The notes under the pieces: generated by a model
What the model was told of the DNA's origin: nothing
Database searches by the model: none
Seen by the model: the letters and a program-made list of their open reading frames with translations, nothing else
From: Pseudomaricurvus sp050633365
Lineage (GTDB): Bacteria > Pseudomonadota > Gammaproteobacteria > Pseudomonadales > Cellvibrionaceae
DNA: 64,000 bases
Assembly (NCBI GenBank): GCA_050633365.1
Contig: JBOEGJ010000015.1
Span: 1 to 64,000, forward strand
Reading direction: 5' to 3'
Shown here: positions 41,572-50,834 of the stretch, one piece after another
Layout: the number at the start of each line of letters is the position of its first letter
Numbering within the stretch: the stretch's first letter is position 1
Position numbers and translations under genes: made by a program

Positions 41572-42711
41572 ATGTTAATTGCTGTCCCAAGGGAAAATCA
41601 GGCCGGTGAAAACCGAGTTCCATTGATTCCCGATTCAGTCAAAAAACTGGTTCGTGCCGGTGGGGAAGTCAGTGTAGAAGCTGGCATGGGTAAAGGTGCC
41701 GGTTATTCAGATCAGGAATACACTGATGTGGGCGCCAAGGTTGTTGCTGATCGCCAGCAACTGTTGAACAGTGCCGATATGGTATTGCGTCTTCACAAGC
41801 CAACATTGGATGAGGTAGAGCAATTAAAGCCAGGCTCGGTTCACGTGAGCTTTCTTGATCCGTTCAATGAGCGTGAGCTGGTAGAAAAGATGGCTGCTCA
41901 AAAAGTGACCGCCATATCGATGGAAATGATTCCTCGGATTACCCGTTCTCAAAAGATGGATGCCTTGAGCTCCCAGGCTAACCTCGCAGGTTATGTCATG
42001 GTGGTTAAGGGTGCTGATGCTTTGGATGGCATTCTGCCAATGATGATGACCCCGGCCGGTACCTTGAAGCCGTCAAAGGTCTTCATTATCGGCGCTGGCG
42101 TGGCGGGCTTACAAGCGATCGCGACTGCCAAGCGTTTGGGCGCTAAAGTCACGGCTTTTGATACCCGTGACGTTGTCGCTGAGCAGGTCGAGTCTTTGGG
42201 CGGTAAGTTCTTGAAGATCGACTTGGGAGAAACCGGTCAAACCAAAGACGGTTATGCAGTAGCGCTGACCCCTGAGCAGATGGAACTTCAGAAGGAAGGC
42301 CAAAAAGCCGAGATCGCTGAGTCCGACATAGTCATCACAACCGCTCAGCTGTTTGGGCGTAAGCCTCCGGTTATCGTTGCTGCAGACGCTGTCGCAGCCA
42401 TGAAGCCAGGCGCTGTGATCGTTGATATGGCGGCAGAAAATGGCGGTAACGTCGAAGGCTCTAAGCCCGGCGAAACAGTTGTTACCGATAACGGAGTCAC
42501 TATTGTGGGCACTGGTAATTGGGCCAATGAAGTTCCTCGTGACGCCAGTCAGATGTATTCCAGCAACCTGTTCAATTTGGTTGACGAGTTCTGGGACGCT
42601 GAAGCCAAAAACTTCACTTTGGATTTTGAAAATGAAATTGCCACTGGCTGTGTGATTACTCACGACGGCGCCGTGGTGAATGACACCATCAAAAACCACT
42701 ACAGCAACTAG
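41572..42711 (+). CDS. pntAA: NAD(P) transhydrogenase subunit alpha, part 1 (soluble NAD-binding domain)
   Basis: A 379-residue NAD(H)-binding domain I of the proton-translocating transhydrogenase. It opens MLIAVPRENQAGENRVPLIPDSVKKL, the alanine dehydrogenase/PNT N-terminal domain, then has RSQKMDALSSQANLAGY near 125-140 and FIIGAGVAGLQAIATAKRLGA (glycine loop) near 172. The protein stops after domain I, so alpha is split into two genes here, as in Rhodospirillum and many marine bacteria, unlike E. coli. It is the first gene of pntAA-pntAB-pntB. Together the complex makes NADPH from NADH using the proton gradient. Confidence 0.94.
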   Translation: MLIAVPRENQAGENRVPLIPDSVKKLVRAGGEVSVEAGMGKGAGYSDQEYTDVGAKVVADRQQLLNSADMVLRLHKPTLDEVEQLKPGSVHVSFLDPFNERELVEKMAAQKVTAISMEMIPRITRSQKMDALSSQANLAGYVMVVKGADALDGILPMMMTPAGTLKPSKVFIIGAGVAGLQAIATAKRLGAKVTAFDTRDVVAEQVESLGGKFLKIDLGETGQTKDGYAVALTPEQMELQKEGQKAEIAESDIVITTAQLFGRKPPVIVAADAVAAMKPGAVIVDMAAENGGNVEGSKPGETVVTDNGVTIVGTGNWANEVPRDASQMYSSNLFNLVDEFWDAEAKNFTLDFENEIATGCVITHDGAVVNDTIKNHYSN

Positions 42712-42720
42712 GAGAACATC

Positions 42721-43011
42721 GTGGAAATTATCTTTCTTTTATTCATTCTGATGCTCTCAATCTTTTTGGGTTTTGAGTTGATTAACAAGGTTCCCGCCAC
42801 TTTGCACACACCGTTGATGTCGGGTTCCAACGCAATCTCCGGTATTACTCTTGTCGGTGCGCTGGCTTTGGCTGGCAATACCTCTGATCCCCAGTTGTCC
42901 ACTTGGTTGGCCACTGGTGCCGTTGCTCTGGCTACCATCAACGTAGTGGGCGGATACATGGTGACCGATCGTATGTTGGCCATGTTCAAGAAAAAAGAGG
43001 GTGATAAGTAA
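42721..43011 (+). CDS. pntAB: NAD(P) transhydrogenase subunit alpha, part 2 (membrane)
   Basis: A 96-residue membrane subunit with three hydrophobic helices: an N-terminal helix, TPLMSGSNAISGITLVGALALAG, and WLATGAVALATINVVGGYMVTD. It ends in a short basic cytoplasmic tail. This is the membrane part normally fused to the end of alpha in E. coli. The start is GTG 42721 with AGGAG upstream, 9 bp after pntAA. The stop overlaps the pntB ATG by one base. Confidence 0.93.
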   Translation: MEIIFLLFILMLSIFLGFELINKVPATLHTPLMSGSNAISGITLVGALALAGNTSDPQLSTWLATGAVALATINVVGGYMVTDRMLAMFKKKEGDK

Positions 43012-44369
43012 TGGAAAACCATCTGATGATTAATTTCGCCTACGTAGTGTCGGCGGCATTATTTATTTTCGGCCTGAAGTTGCTCGGCTCTCCAGCCACC
43101 GCTCGTCGCGGTAACATGCTGTCTTCTACCGGTATGTTGATCGCGGTGGTGTTTGCGCTGTTGGACCAAGGCATTGTTAGCTACACCAACATCATCATTG
43201 GCATGGCCATTGGCGGCGTGATTGGTGCGTTGGTTGCTCGCATGGTCGAAATGACGTCTATGCCTGAAATGGTCGCCTTGTTTAACGGCTTCGGCGGTAT
43301 GGCTTCGTTGCTGGTCGGTTGGTCAGCCATGGGTGGCGAAGTATCAACCTTCTCCCTGATCACCATCTTCCTGTCGATTCTGATCGGTGGCATGACCTTT
43401 ACCGGTTCGCTGCTGGCTTACGGTAAGCTCTCTGAGCGTATTCCTGGCAAGCCATTGGTATTCGTGGGTCAGAACATCGTTAACAGTCTCATCGTCTTGG
43501 CGATCATCGCCTGTGGTGTGTTGTTTGTGATGGAGCCTACCAACGTTAACTACTTGTACGCCGCAGTTGCTTTAGCGTTGATCTTCGGTGTGATGGCAGT
43601 GATCCCCATCGGTGGTGCCGATATGCCGGTGGTTATCTCTTTGCTGAACTCCTACTCTGGTTTGGCTGCTTGTGCCGCTGGTTTCGCCATTGAGAACAAT
43701 CTCTTGATCGTTGCCGGTTCTCTGGTTGGTGCGTCCGGTATCATCCTTACTCAGATCATGTGTAAAGCCATGAACCGTTCGCTGTCGAACGTTCTCTTCT
43801 CGGGCTTTGGGTCGGTTTCTACGTCCACTCAAGTGATTGAGGGTGAAGTGAAGCCAATGACTGCGGAAGACGCTTACTATGTTCTGGAAGCTGCCAGCAC
43901 TGTTGCGGTGATTCCCGGTTACGGTATGGCTGTTGCTCAAGCGCAGCACGTGGTAAAAGAGCTGCAAGAGTTGCTGGAAGAAAACGGTTGTGAAGTGATT
44001 TACGGTATTCACCCAGTGGCCGGTCGTATGCCGGGTCACATGAACGTACTTTTGGCTGAGGCCGACGTACCTTATGACTTGTTGCTCGAAATGGATGACA
44101 TCAATCCGCGTATGGACAACGTCGATGTTGCTATCGTTATCGGTGCAAACGACGTGGTTAACCCAGCCGCTCGCGAGATGGAAGGTAGCCCGATTTATGG
44201 AATGCCAGTCATTAATGTCGACCATGCTAAGACGGTATTCGTACTGAAGCGCTCAATGGCTTCTGGTTTTGCCGGTGTTGATAATCCGCTGTTCTTTAAA
44301 GACAACACCCGTATGATCTTCGGTGATGCAAAAGAGAGTATCGGCCAGATGATTCGCGAGTTCGAATAA
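43011..44369 (+). CDS. pntB: NAD(P) transhydrogenase subunit beta
   Basis: A 452-residue subunit with about nine membrane helices (residues 1-260) and a C-terminal NADP(H)-binding domain III (about 290-452). Segments: FNGFGGMASLLVGW, MPVVISLLNSYSGLAACAAGF, VIPGYGMAVAQAQHVV (NADP loop), YGIHPVAGRMPGHMNVLLAEADVPYD, and a VIGANDVVNPAA stretch. It carries the proton path and the NADP site. It overlaps pntAB by one base and is followed by a strong terminator. Confidence 0.95.
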   Translation: MENHLMINFAYVVSAALFIFGLKLLGSPATARRGNMLSSTGMLIAVVFALLDQGIVSYTNIIIGMAIGGVIGALVARMVEMTSMPEMVALFNGFGGMASLLVGWSAMGGEVSTFSLITIFLSILIGGMTFTGSLLAYGKLSERIPGKPLVFVGQNIVNSLIVLAIIACGVLFVMEPTNVNYLYAAVALALIFGVMAVIPIGGADMPVVISLLNSYSGLAACAAGFAIENNLLIVAGSLVGASGIILTQIMCKAMNRSLSNVLFSGFGSVSTSTQVIEGEVKPMTAEDAYYVLEAASTVAVIPGYGMAVAQAQHVVKELQELLEENGCEVIYGIHPVAGRMPGHMNVLLAEADVPYDLLLEMDDINPRMDNVDVAIVIGANDVVNPAAREMEGSPIYGMPVINVDHAKTVFVLKRSMASGFAGVDNPLFFKDNTRMIFGDAKESIGQMIREFE

Positions 44370-44391
44370 TCACTCGATACTGATCGATGAA

Positions 44392-44418
44392 GAGGGGAGC
44401 GCAATGCTCCCCTTTTTT
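44392..44418 (+). terminator. Rho-independent terminator of the pnt operon
   Basis: A GGGGAGC/GCTCCCC stem with a 5-nt loop, followed by six T residues, 22 bp after the pntB stop. Confidence 0.9.
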
Positions 44419-44778
44419 GTGCTTGGCTGTTTTTTCTCTTCGCTGCTTACGTCTTTGTTTTAAGTGGGTGGAATTCAATTATATGGGTTTTGGGTAGTTG
44501 TCTGCTTAAGTGATGTTCCCGTGTCTTTCGAAGCTTGTGAACATTGTGAGCCTGTATAAGTGCTCGCGTTATTGCGCCACTAAGACTTACAGTCGTTGCT
44601 TTGCACACAGAGATTCGCATGGTTTTTGGTTGGGCTCTTGAGCTGATTGCTAGTTCGGACTTAGAGTAGTGTCTAGAACTGGTGTTATGTCCATCTAAGC
44701 TAATCAGATGGCATGGTGCTTGGGTGTAGCTATATCGCGCTCAATAATGAACTTAAGAAACCGAAAGGCGAGAAATTA
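44419..44778. other. Intergenic region, no gene seen
   Basis: About 360 bp after the pnt terminator. Nothing beyond a probable promoter for the lipoprotein gene is expected; AAAGGCGAG lies before its ATG. Confidence 0.4.
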
Positions 44779-45462
44779 ATGTCAGTTAGAGTCGTGAAAA
44801 TCGTATTGCTAGCAGTTGCTGTTAATCTGTTGAATGCCTGTATACCGGCAGTGGTTGAAGTCTATGAAGCTCCACTAATTTATGGGCAAATCCTCGATAA
44901 GGATGGAGTACAGCCAATCGTTGGTGCAAGAGTTCAGCATCAGCATCTCGATTCAGCGCCGGTCTACACTGATGAGCAGGGCTACTTCGAATTGCCCTCG
45001 ATTTCGTCCTATCAGGCAGTGGTGTTGATGCCCGCTCACGGACTCAAGGGCTACCATTACACAGTCACGGTGGGTGAGCAGACTTTTCCGTTTCAAGCTC
45101 AGGCGACGATACTAATGCGGAGCGAAGAGGCAGTTTATGCTCCAATTTTATTTGAAGGAAACACGGTTAGAGAAGAGTTCTCTCAGCTGCTTCCTGAGGG
45201 TATCTACGATGACGGCATGCGCGCGATCAGAGAGTCAATCATCTATTCGAATTGCGATACGCAGGTGCTCAGAGTGGCTTTTTTACAGGTAGCGCAACAG
45301 CACAGCCGCCCTGAAGAGGAGCGAGATTCAGCCGTCTACAGGCAAGCTCGCAAGGCCTGGGAGAGCTGCTCGAAAGCACTGGAATACGCGCCTTTGAGTC
45401 GGCCTGATCAGTGGGCAATCGATGAGTTTACTCGTCTTCTTGCGCGCTGGCAGTGGCGCTAA
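44779..45462 (+). CDS. Putative lipoprotein with a carboxypeptidase-regulatory-like domain
   Basis: A 227-residue protein. The signal sequence ends in a lipobox (LLNAC near residue 21), so it is probably lipid-anchored. Residues about 35-120 read as a transthyretin-like beta-sandwich of the carboxypeptidase-regulatory type: IYGQILDKDGVQPIVGARV, then VYTDEQGYFELPSI. The C-terminal 100 residues are charged, helical and unrecognised. AAAGGCGAG upstream supports ATG 44779; the frame to 44713 would hide the lipobox. The function is unknown. It stands alone and ends at the shared terminator at 45595. Confidence 0.65.
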   Translation: MSVRVVKIVLLAVAVNLLNACIPAVVEVYEAPLIYGQILDKDGVQPIVGARVQHQHLDSAPVYTDEQGYFELPSISSYQAVVLMPAHGLKGYHYTVTVGEQTFPFQAQATILMRSEEAVYAPILFEGNTVREEFSQLLPEGIYDDGMRAIRESIIYSNCDTQVLRVAFLQVAQQHSRPEEERDSAVYRQARKAWESCSKALEYAPLSRPDQWAIDEFTRLLARWQWR

Positions 45463-45594
45463 TGATGTCACCGATAGTTCTTGCTGTTAGCTGAGAGCGG
45501 TTCTTGGTTGTGGTCTATGGACAGCAATCTATTGGCGGTCGTTTAGGCGGGGAAAAAAACTTGGTTTTAACGTTTGTGACGATTAAATAAAGAA

Positions 45595-45625
45595 AAGCGG
45601 TAGGGATCTATTCCTACCGCTTTTT
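45595..45625. terminator. Terminator between convergent lipoprotein and nitronate monooxygenase genes
   Basis: AAGCGGTAGG / CCTACCGCTT form a 10-bp stem with an 8-nt loop, T-run on the plus side and A-run on the other, so it can work in both directions. Confidence 0.85.
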
Positions 45626-45650
45626 ATTGCGACCTAAAGTCGAAATAGGA

Positions 45651-46619
45651 TTAGGCTAGCATTCCCACCAAACGAGCATTAATAATCTCTTTGGTCTCGG
45701 TCATGATGTTGTCGACCAGTTCTTCGCAGGTTGGAATATCGTCGACCAAGCCGCCGCACATACCGAAGGTCACCATGCCGGCATTCACGTCGCCAGTGGT
45801 CCAAGCAACGTCTTGCATTTTTCCGGATACCAAAGCGTGAACTTCACCGAAGTCGCCACCCGCTTTTTCGATCTCGGTTACTTTCAATGCAACTTCGTTT
45901 TTGTAAACGCGAGCCGTATTGCGATAGCTACGGAAGATCAATGAGGTGTCGGTCTCGTTCATTTCAACGATGGCTTTTTTAACATTTTCATGAACGGGGG
46001 CTTCTTGAGTCGCCAAAAAGCGGGTGCCCATGTTGATGCCGTCAGCACCTAATGCGAGCGCTGCTGCCATTCCGCGGCCATCGGCAATACCGCCAGAGGC
46101 GACAATAGGAATCGACAGCTTTTTAGCGGCTGCCGGGATCAATACCAAGCCCGGTACGTCTTCTTCACCTGGGTGGCCAGCACATTCGAAACCGTCGATG
46201 CTAACCGCGGCAACACCGACTCGCTCAGCTTTTAAGGCGTGACGAACGGCTACACACTTGTGAATGACCTTAATGCCGTGGGCGTTGAATTTTTCCATGA
46301 ACGGCTCTGGGCTACGGCCTGCGGTTTCGACAATCTTAACGCCGCTGGCGCAGATCACGTCGACGTAATCGTCGTAGTTAATGTCAGAGGCAACCACGCC
46401 CACGGTCAAGTTAACTGCAAATGGTTTGTCAGTCAGTGATTGGCACTTCTCGATCTCGGCTTTGAGAAGTTCAGGGGTCGGCTGAGTGAGTGCGGTCATG
46501 GTACCTAGGGCGCCGGTGTTTGATACCGCAGCTGCCAATTCGGCGGTGCCAACGCGCATCATGCCACCACAAATAATGGGTTTTTCAATGCCTAGTAATT
46601 CTGTCAATCGGGTCTTCAT
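45651..46619 (-). CDS. Nitronate monooxygenase (2-nitropropane dioxygenase family)
   Basis: A 322-residue FMN TIM-barrel enzyme. It opens MKTRLTELLGIEKPIICGGM; further segments are FAVNLTVG near 72, IKVIHKCVAVRHALKAERVGVAAVSIDGFECAGHPGEED (central flavin/phosphate site) and VASGGIADGRGMAAALALGADGINMGTRFL. The family oxidises alkyl nitronates such as propionate-3-nitronate, a detoxification reaction, although some members act in fatty-acid metabolism. AGGA before ATG 46619 supports this start; the longer frame to 46748 adds 43 unconserved residues. Confidence 0.88.
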   Translation of the reverse strand: MKTRLTELLGIEKPIICGGMMRVGTAELAAAVSNTGALGTMTALTQPTPELLKAEIEKCQSLTDKPFAVNLTVGVVASDINYDDYVDVICASGVKIVETAGRSPEPFMEKFNAHGIKVIHKCVAVRHALKAERVGVAAVSIDGFECAGHPGEEDVPGLVLIPAAAKKLSIPIVASGGIADGRGMAAALALGADGINMGTRFLATQEAPVHENVKKAIVEMNETDTSLIFRSYRNTARVYKNEVALKVTEIEKAGGDFGEVHALVSGKMQDVAWTTGDVNAGMVTFGMCGGLVDDIPTCEELVDNIMTETKEIINARLVGMLA

Positions 46620-46878
46620 GAATGTGATCCTGTCTATGGTGTTATTGGGCGATGGAGCCCTTATTTTGGGAGGTAATATAGGCCGCTGAGTGCCAAATGT
46701 CCACGGGCTGAAATTGCCGTATAACGCCGTAATTTGGCGGTTTTGCATGGAGGACCTATGGCGGGGCGAGCTCGTGGGAGCTGCGCCTCAGCGTTGAGTG
46801 GTATCCTCCGGTCGTGAGTTTGCTCTCGGCGCAGAGTTACTCGACTGCTTTAGGCCCTTGCTAAGCCTTGGGCAGGCG

Positions 46879-47310
46879 TTAGGTTTCGCGGGGTTTTCGT
46901 ACGATTTTTGCCACGGTGCTGGCGGTGGCTGTTAGCTGGCCTGCTTCGTTGTACAGCCGGCCTTCTAGAAAACCAGTCTTGTAACCCCCTTTGACGACCC
47001 AGCCTTCGGCGCGAAGCTTTCCTGCTCGAGTCGGTTCGAGATAGCTGGTTTTAATTTCTAGAGAGGATAAACCAATCACATCTTCGTTTGCGGCCATCAC
47101 CGCGTGACTCATGGCGGTATCGAGCATTGAGGTGATGAATCCGCCTTGTACGACATCCACTGAATGGCAATAATCTTTACTGATGTTGAATTCAAAGGTT
47201 GCGAGGCTGAGTTTCTCATCAAAGTCGACCATCTTACCGCCCAGCAGGCCGACAAAGTGAGGGGCATGATTATTGAGAAACTCCAACAATGCCGCTTTTT
47301 TACTGCTCAT
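46879..47310 (-). CDS. PaaI family hotdog thioesterase
   Basis: A 143-residue single-hotdog protein. The key turn is CHSVDVVQGGFITSMLDTAMSHAV (residues about 48-71). The catalytic Asp on the helix (SMLDTAMS) and the VVQGG loop match PaaI/YdiI-type acyl-CoA thioesterases. It lies upstream of the nitronate monooxygenase on the same strand (260 bp gap), so a shared transcript is possible. The substrate is unknown; aromatic or acyl-CoA esters are usual for the family. Confidence 0.83.
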   Translation of the reverse strand: MSSKKAALLEFLNNHAPHFVGLLGGKMVDFDEKLSLATFEFNISKDYCHSVDVVQGGFITSMLDTAMSHAVMAANEDVIGLSSLEIKTSYLEPTRAGKLRAEGWVVKGGYKTGFLEGRLYNEAGQLTATASTVAKIVRKPRET

Positions 47311-47545
47311 AGATACTCTCTCTAGTGTGTCGCGACTGCGACTTGTTATTCGATTGTTGTCGTGAGTGTAGCGGAGGCTGGTGTCATCTGACCATTGGCG
47401 TATAACGCCAAAGGCTGTACTAAATTGACAATTTGGGGACGGAGTGGCTTTCTAGCGATTCCACTAGAACAATGTTTGTGGCTCATTTACTCTTATTTCA
47501 TTCGGCGCTAGTCAATCCAGCTCAGCTGTAACTCAAGGAGTTTTC

Positions 47546-48307
47546 ATGATTCTCTACGACAGTCCTTTTAGTCCCTTTGCTCGTAAAGTTCGATTAGTTT
47601 TGTCTTTAAAAGGTTTGCCTTTCGATTGCGTTGATGCTCTGGATCACGATCACTCGGACGCCCTGCGAAAGGTTAATGGTCGAGCGGAAGTGCCAGCTTT
47701 GATCGATGAAGACCTTGTTGTGGTGAATTCGGCGGATATAGTTGCCTATCTAGAGCATCGTTATCCTCAGCATTCGATTTTACCTAGCTGTCCGAAGCAG
47801 CGCGTAAACGCACGTAAGTGGGAGCGTATCGCCGATACACTTGTGGATGCAATTTTTGTCGATATCTCCTATTGGATGTGGGCGCGTCGCGAGGATCAAA
47901 TGCCCGAGGGAATGTTGGATGCTGCACGGGAGAATTTGGCCTCTGTTTACCATAAACTCGAGGATGAGCTTAAGCAGGGGGACTACATCTGTGATGATCT
48001 CTCGATTGCAGATATTGCGCTTTTTCCGCATTTGATTGGTGCTAAGGCACTTGAGGTGCCTATATCAAAGGAAAAGTATCCAAATGTATTGAGATGGTTA
48101 ACTCATTTGCGAGGGTTGCCCGAATTCAAGGCAGACATTGAAAGAGCGACCGACTTTTTGAAAAATATCTCTGCAAGCAATATAGAAAGAGAGAAAATAT
48201 TCTGGCGAGGAGATCGGATAGAGTGGGTTTTGGCCAACGGTTTTGAAGATTGGTTTTTTAATGAAATAAAAAGTGGCCGTGTTCTTTGGCCTCCGCAGAC
48301 AGGCTGA
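47546..48307 (+). CDS. Glutathione S-transferase family protein
   Basis: A 253-residue GST. The thioredoxin-fold half has MILYDSPFSPFARKVRLVLSLKGLPF, with the Ser/Cys-type start seen in beta and zeta GSTs, then EVPALIDEDLVVVNSADIVAYLEHRYP with the glutathione gamma-glutamyl contact. The all-helical C-terminal domain follows (DLSIADIALFPHL). AAGGAG 6 nt before the ATG. The last 60 residues extend past the normal GST end and I do not recognise them. It is a monocistronic gene, convergent with malonyl-CoA decarboxylase. Confidence 0.85.
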   Translation: MILYDSPFSPFARKVRLVLSLKGLPFDCVDALDHDHSDALRKVNGRAEVPALIDEDLVVVNSADIVAYLEHRYPQHSILPSCPKQRVNARKWERIADTLVDAIFVDISYWMWARREDQMPEGMLDAARENLASVYHKLEDELKQGDYICDDLSIADIALFPHLIGAKALEVPISKEKYPNVLRWLTHLRGLPEFKADIERATDFLKNISASNIEREKIFWRGDRIEWVLANGFEDWFFNEIKSGRVLWPPQTG

Positions 48308-48432
48308 GCCCTCACGGAGGGCCATCCATATTCCGGGTTGGAGCAGCTTCGATTATTACCGTCAAACTAACGTTAGACTGTTCGGTAATTTCCGGCTTTC
48401 TACAAAATAGAGACGCAATGTCGCCTTTGTGT

Positions 48433-49743
48433 TTATTGTCCTATTAACTCCAGAACCTTTTTCGCACAGGCGATTTCATTGTCGTTGATGTAGGCCTCGT
48501 GGTTTTCTTCCACCTTATTCAACTCATAGCGATAGTTAACGAGCATCCCAGCCGATTGTTTTAGTCCATTTCTTGAGGTGTCGCCGAGCCAGTTAAGTTG
48601 ACCTATTTGAGCGCCGTTACCCAAGTGAAAGCGCGCGACTGGATCCAGCGGTTTTGAGTCTCGTTTTTCATTGTGAAGATAATGCGCGCACAATCTTAGG
48701 AGTAACGGTTTTAGCGCTTCATGGTTGCTTAGATCAGCTTCCCAGTTGTCCTGTGAAATCGTGTTAAGGAGTTTCTTTTCTTCAGAGCTGATGAGCACAT
48801 TGTCGGTTTGGCTTAAACTCCTGTTGAGCCAGCGTCGAAATCCGGGTATAGGAGACAGTGTTGAGAATTGTGAGAGTTGTGGCAACTCTTCTTGCAGCTC
48901 CATAACCACTTGTTTGATCAAAAAATTACCGAATGAAATACCTTTTAAGCCTTCTTGGCAATTGCTGATGGAGTAAAAAATGGCGGTGTCTGGTTCCTGC
49001 TCTTCAGTGGATTCTTCTCTGGGTAAGAGCAAGGTTTGTACTGCTGTCGCCAAGCCTTTGACCAAGGCCACTTCGACAAAAATGAGCGGCTCATCTTCGA
49101 GTGCCGGATGAAAAAAGGCAAAACAGCGGCGATCATCGGCGAGTCGACGGCGTAAATCGTCCCAACCGTTCATTTCGTGAACGGCCTCGTAGGCGATGAG
49201 TTTTTCGAGGATGTGCGCGGGAGTTTTCCAATCGATACTGCGTATCTTAAGAAAGCCGCGATTGAACCATGATTCCAGCAGGTGCTTCAGGTCGTTGTCG
49301 ATGGAGCGAAACTCTTCGTGATCGTCCAGCAGCCCCTGTAAGTAATGTCGCATTTCGACCAGTGTCGGTGTGCCGGTTGGTGACATGTTGATGCGTCGAA
49401 ACAAATGCTGCCGCGGTGGCTCGATGGCTCGACTAAGGGCGCCGAGGTTTTTTTGCGATGACTCGCGTGCAAAGGCTTCTGAGCAGCGAATAATGTCTTC
49501 GGTTTTGGGGCTGTATTGCTCGACCAATAAAGTGAAAAAATCGAGCTTTTCTTGCTCGTTCATACCGTTATAGGCATTGACCACAGCGCAGGCGAGGGCG
49601 GTGCCCATGGCCTCGCCTTTGTTTGAGCAAAGATCTTCACATAGCTCTTCTATGGGTTTTCCATTTCGATCGTCTTTGGCGTTGCGCAATAGCAAATCCC
49701 GACCGGCGTCGACAATTGAGTTCATCCAAGAGTTGAATGACAT
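48433..49743 (-). CDS. mlcD: Malonyl-CoA decarboxylase
   Basis: A 436-residue enzyme that decarboxylates malonyl-CoA to acetyl-CoA. Segments: WDDLRRRLADDRRCFAFFHPALEDEPLIFVEVALVKGLA (start of catalytic domain), AIFYSISNCQEGLKGISFGNFLIKQV (catalytic Ser of YSISN), FSTLSPIPGFRRWL, and DPVARFHLGNGA with the catalytic His. The N-terminal 150 residues form the helical oligomerisation domain. GAGG 9 nt before the ATG. Its promoter side faces the LysR gene at 49778, which is on the same strand just upstream and may regulate it. Confidence 0.93.
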   Translation of the reverse strand: MSFNSWMNSIVDAGRDLLLRNAKDDRNGKPIEELCEDLCSNKGEAMGTALACAVVNAYNGMNEQEKLDFFTLLVEQYSPKTEDIIRCSEAFARESSQKNLGALSRAIEPPRQHLFRRINMSPTGTPTLVEMRHYLQGLLDDHEEFRSIDNDLKHLLESWFNRGFLKIRSIDWKTPAHILEKLIAYEAVHEMNGWDDLRRRLADDRRCFAFFHPALEDEPLIFVEVALVKGLATAVQTLLLPREESTEEQEPDTAIFYSISNCQEGLKGISFGNFLIKQVVMELQEELPQLSQFSTLSPIPGFRRWLNRSLSQTDNVLISSEEKKLLNTISQDNWEADLSNHEALKPLLLRLCAHYLHNEKRDSKPLDPVARFHLGNGAQIGQLNWLGDTSRNGLKQSAGMLVNYRYELNKVEENHEAYINDNEIACAKKVLELIGQ

Positions 49744-49777
49744 ACAGCGTTATCCTCGTTGAGATGTAATAGAGTTA

Positions 49778-50686
49778 TCAGTAATGATCGCGCGAATCGT
49801 CCTGCAGGGCATTATTTGAAATCAAGTTATTCGCCAAAAATTGAATCAGTGTTTTAACTTTAGTCGACAAAAAGCGATTTGATGGGTAGACCGCCCAGAT
49901 TCCCTCTTGGCCTTGGCGTTGGTTGCTCAGCAATGGAACTAAGGCGCCAGAGGCAATATGTTCATCGACATAGTAGTCGGGCAACTGAACGATTCCGACA
50001 CCTTTAAGGGCGGCATCGCGAAGTGCAGGGCCACTGTTACAGCGCAAGTTGCCGGTAACTTTCATATTGCGCTGTTTGCCTTGCTCTTCAAAACGCCAGT
50101 AATCCAGCGTACCCAATAGACAGTTGTGTTGCCCTAGCTCAGATAAAGTGTGTGGTTGGCCGTATTGCGCTAAGTAGCTGGGCGAGGCGCAAACGTATTG
50201 TTTTCGTTCGGCGAGCTTTTTGGCCACCAGAGTTGAATCTTCCAATAGGCCTAGTCGAATGGCGAGATCGAAACCGTTGTCGATAAGATCAAATTGTTGG
50301 TTGCTGAGTAACATTTCAATTTTCAGATCTGGGTATTCAATGGCGAAGTCGCTGATTAAGGGGGCAATGAATTTTTCGCCATAGGACAGGGGCGCGGTGA
50401 TTTTGAGCTTTCCGCTGGGTTTTATCTGTAAGCTAGTCAAGGCTCGCTCGGCATCGTCTAGGCCGTCGAGCACCTGGCGGCAATGTTGGTAGAACACATT
50501 GCCTTCTTCGGTGGCGGAGACCTTGCGGGTGGTGCGGTGAAAGAGCTTAGTGGCCAAACGGGTTTCTAGGGCTTGAATCTGCCGGCTGATGTTGGCCACA
50601 GAGGTATTCAGGCGTTTGGCGGCGGCGGTGAAGCTGGCAGTTTCGGCAACGGCGACAAATTCAGTGATTCCTTCCCAGCTTGCCAT
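49778..50686 (-). CDS. LysR family transcriptional regulator
   Basis: A 302-residue LysR protein: HTH in FVAVAETASFTAAAKRLNTSVANISRQIQALE, effector domain with LKITAPLSYGEKFIAPLI near 92 and FDLAIRLGLLEDSTLVAKKLA. It is the same sub-group as the LysR gene at 39392. It lies 34 bp upstream of malonyl-CoA decarboxylase on the same strand, and divergent from frmA with an inverted repeat between, so either or both may be controlled by it. The effector is unknown. Confidence 0.88.
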   Translation of the reverse strand: MASWEGITEFVAVAETASFTAAAKRLNTSVANISRQIQALETRLATKLFHRTTRKVSATEEGNVFYQHCRQVLDGLDDAERALTSLQIKPSGKLKITAPLSYGEKFIAPLISDFAIEYPDLKIEMLLSNQQFDLIDNGFDLAIRLGLLEDSTLVAKKLAERKQYVCASPSYLAQYGQPHTLSELGQHNCLLGTLDYWRFEEQGKQRNMKVTGNLRCNSGPALRDAALKGVGIVQLPDYYVDEHIASGALVPLLSNQRQGQEGIWAVYPSNRFLSTKVKTLIQFLANNLISNNALQDDSRDHY

Positions 50687-50709
50687 TGTTACACCTGAGT
50701 AATTATGAG

Positions 50710-50752
50710 TTGTAATTATTGGATATTATCATTCTACCATAAACAATTACAA
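50710..50752. promoter_or_regulatory. Inverted repeat in the LysR/frmA divergent promoter
   Basis: TTGTAATT and AATTACAA are perfect 8-bp arms separated by 27 bp of AT-rich DNA. This suits a LysR dimer-of-dimers site between the two start codons (50686 and 50835). The role is inferred. Confidence 0.45.
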
Positions 50753-50834
50753 TGCAGCTTATGAATGGTGCGGGCCTGAGAGCCTTGACTCAGATCCGCC
50801 AACGTTGAAAGCAGTCCTTACTTGGAGTTTTGCG

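Noticed and set aside
43572..44225. 217-codon minus-strand frame
   Set aside because: It is antisense to pntB and His/Thr/Arg rich, as expected of a reverse-frame shadow.
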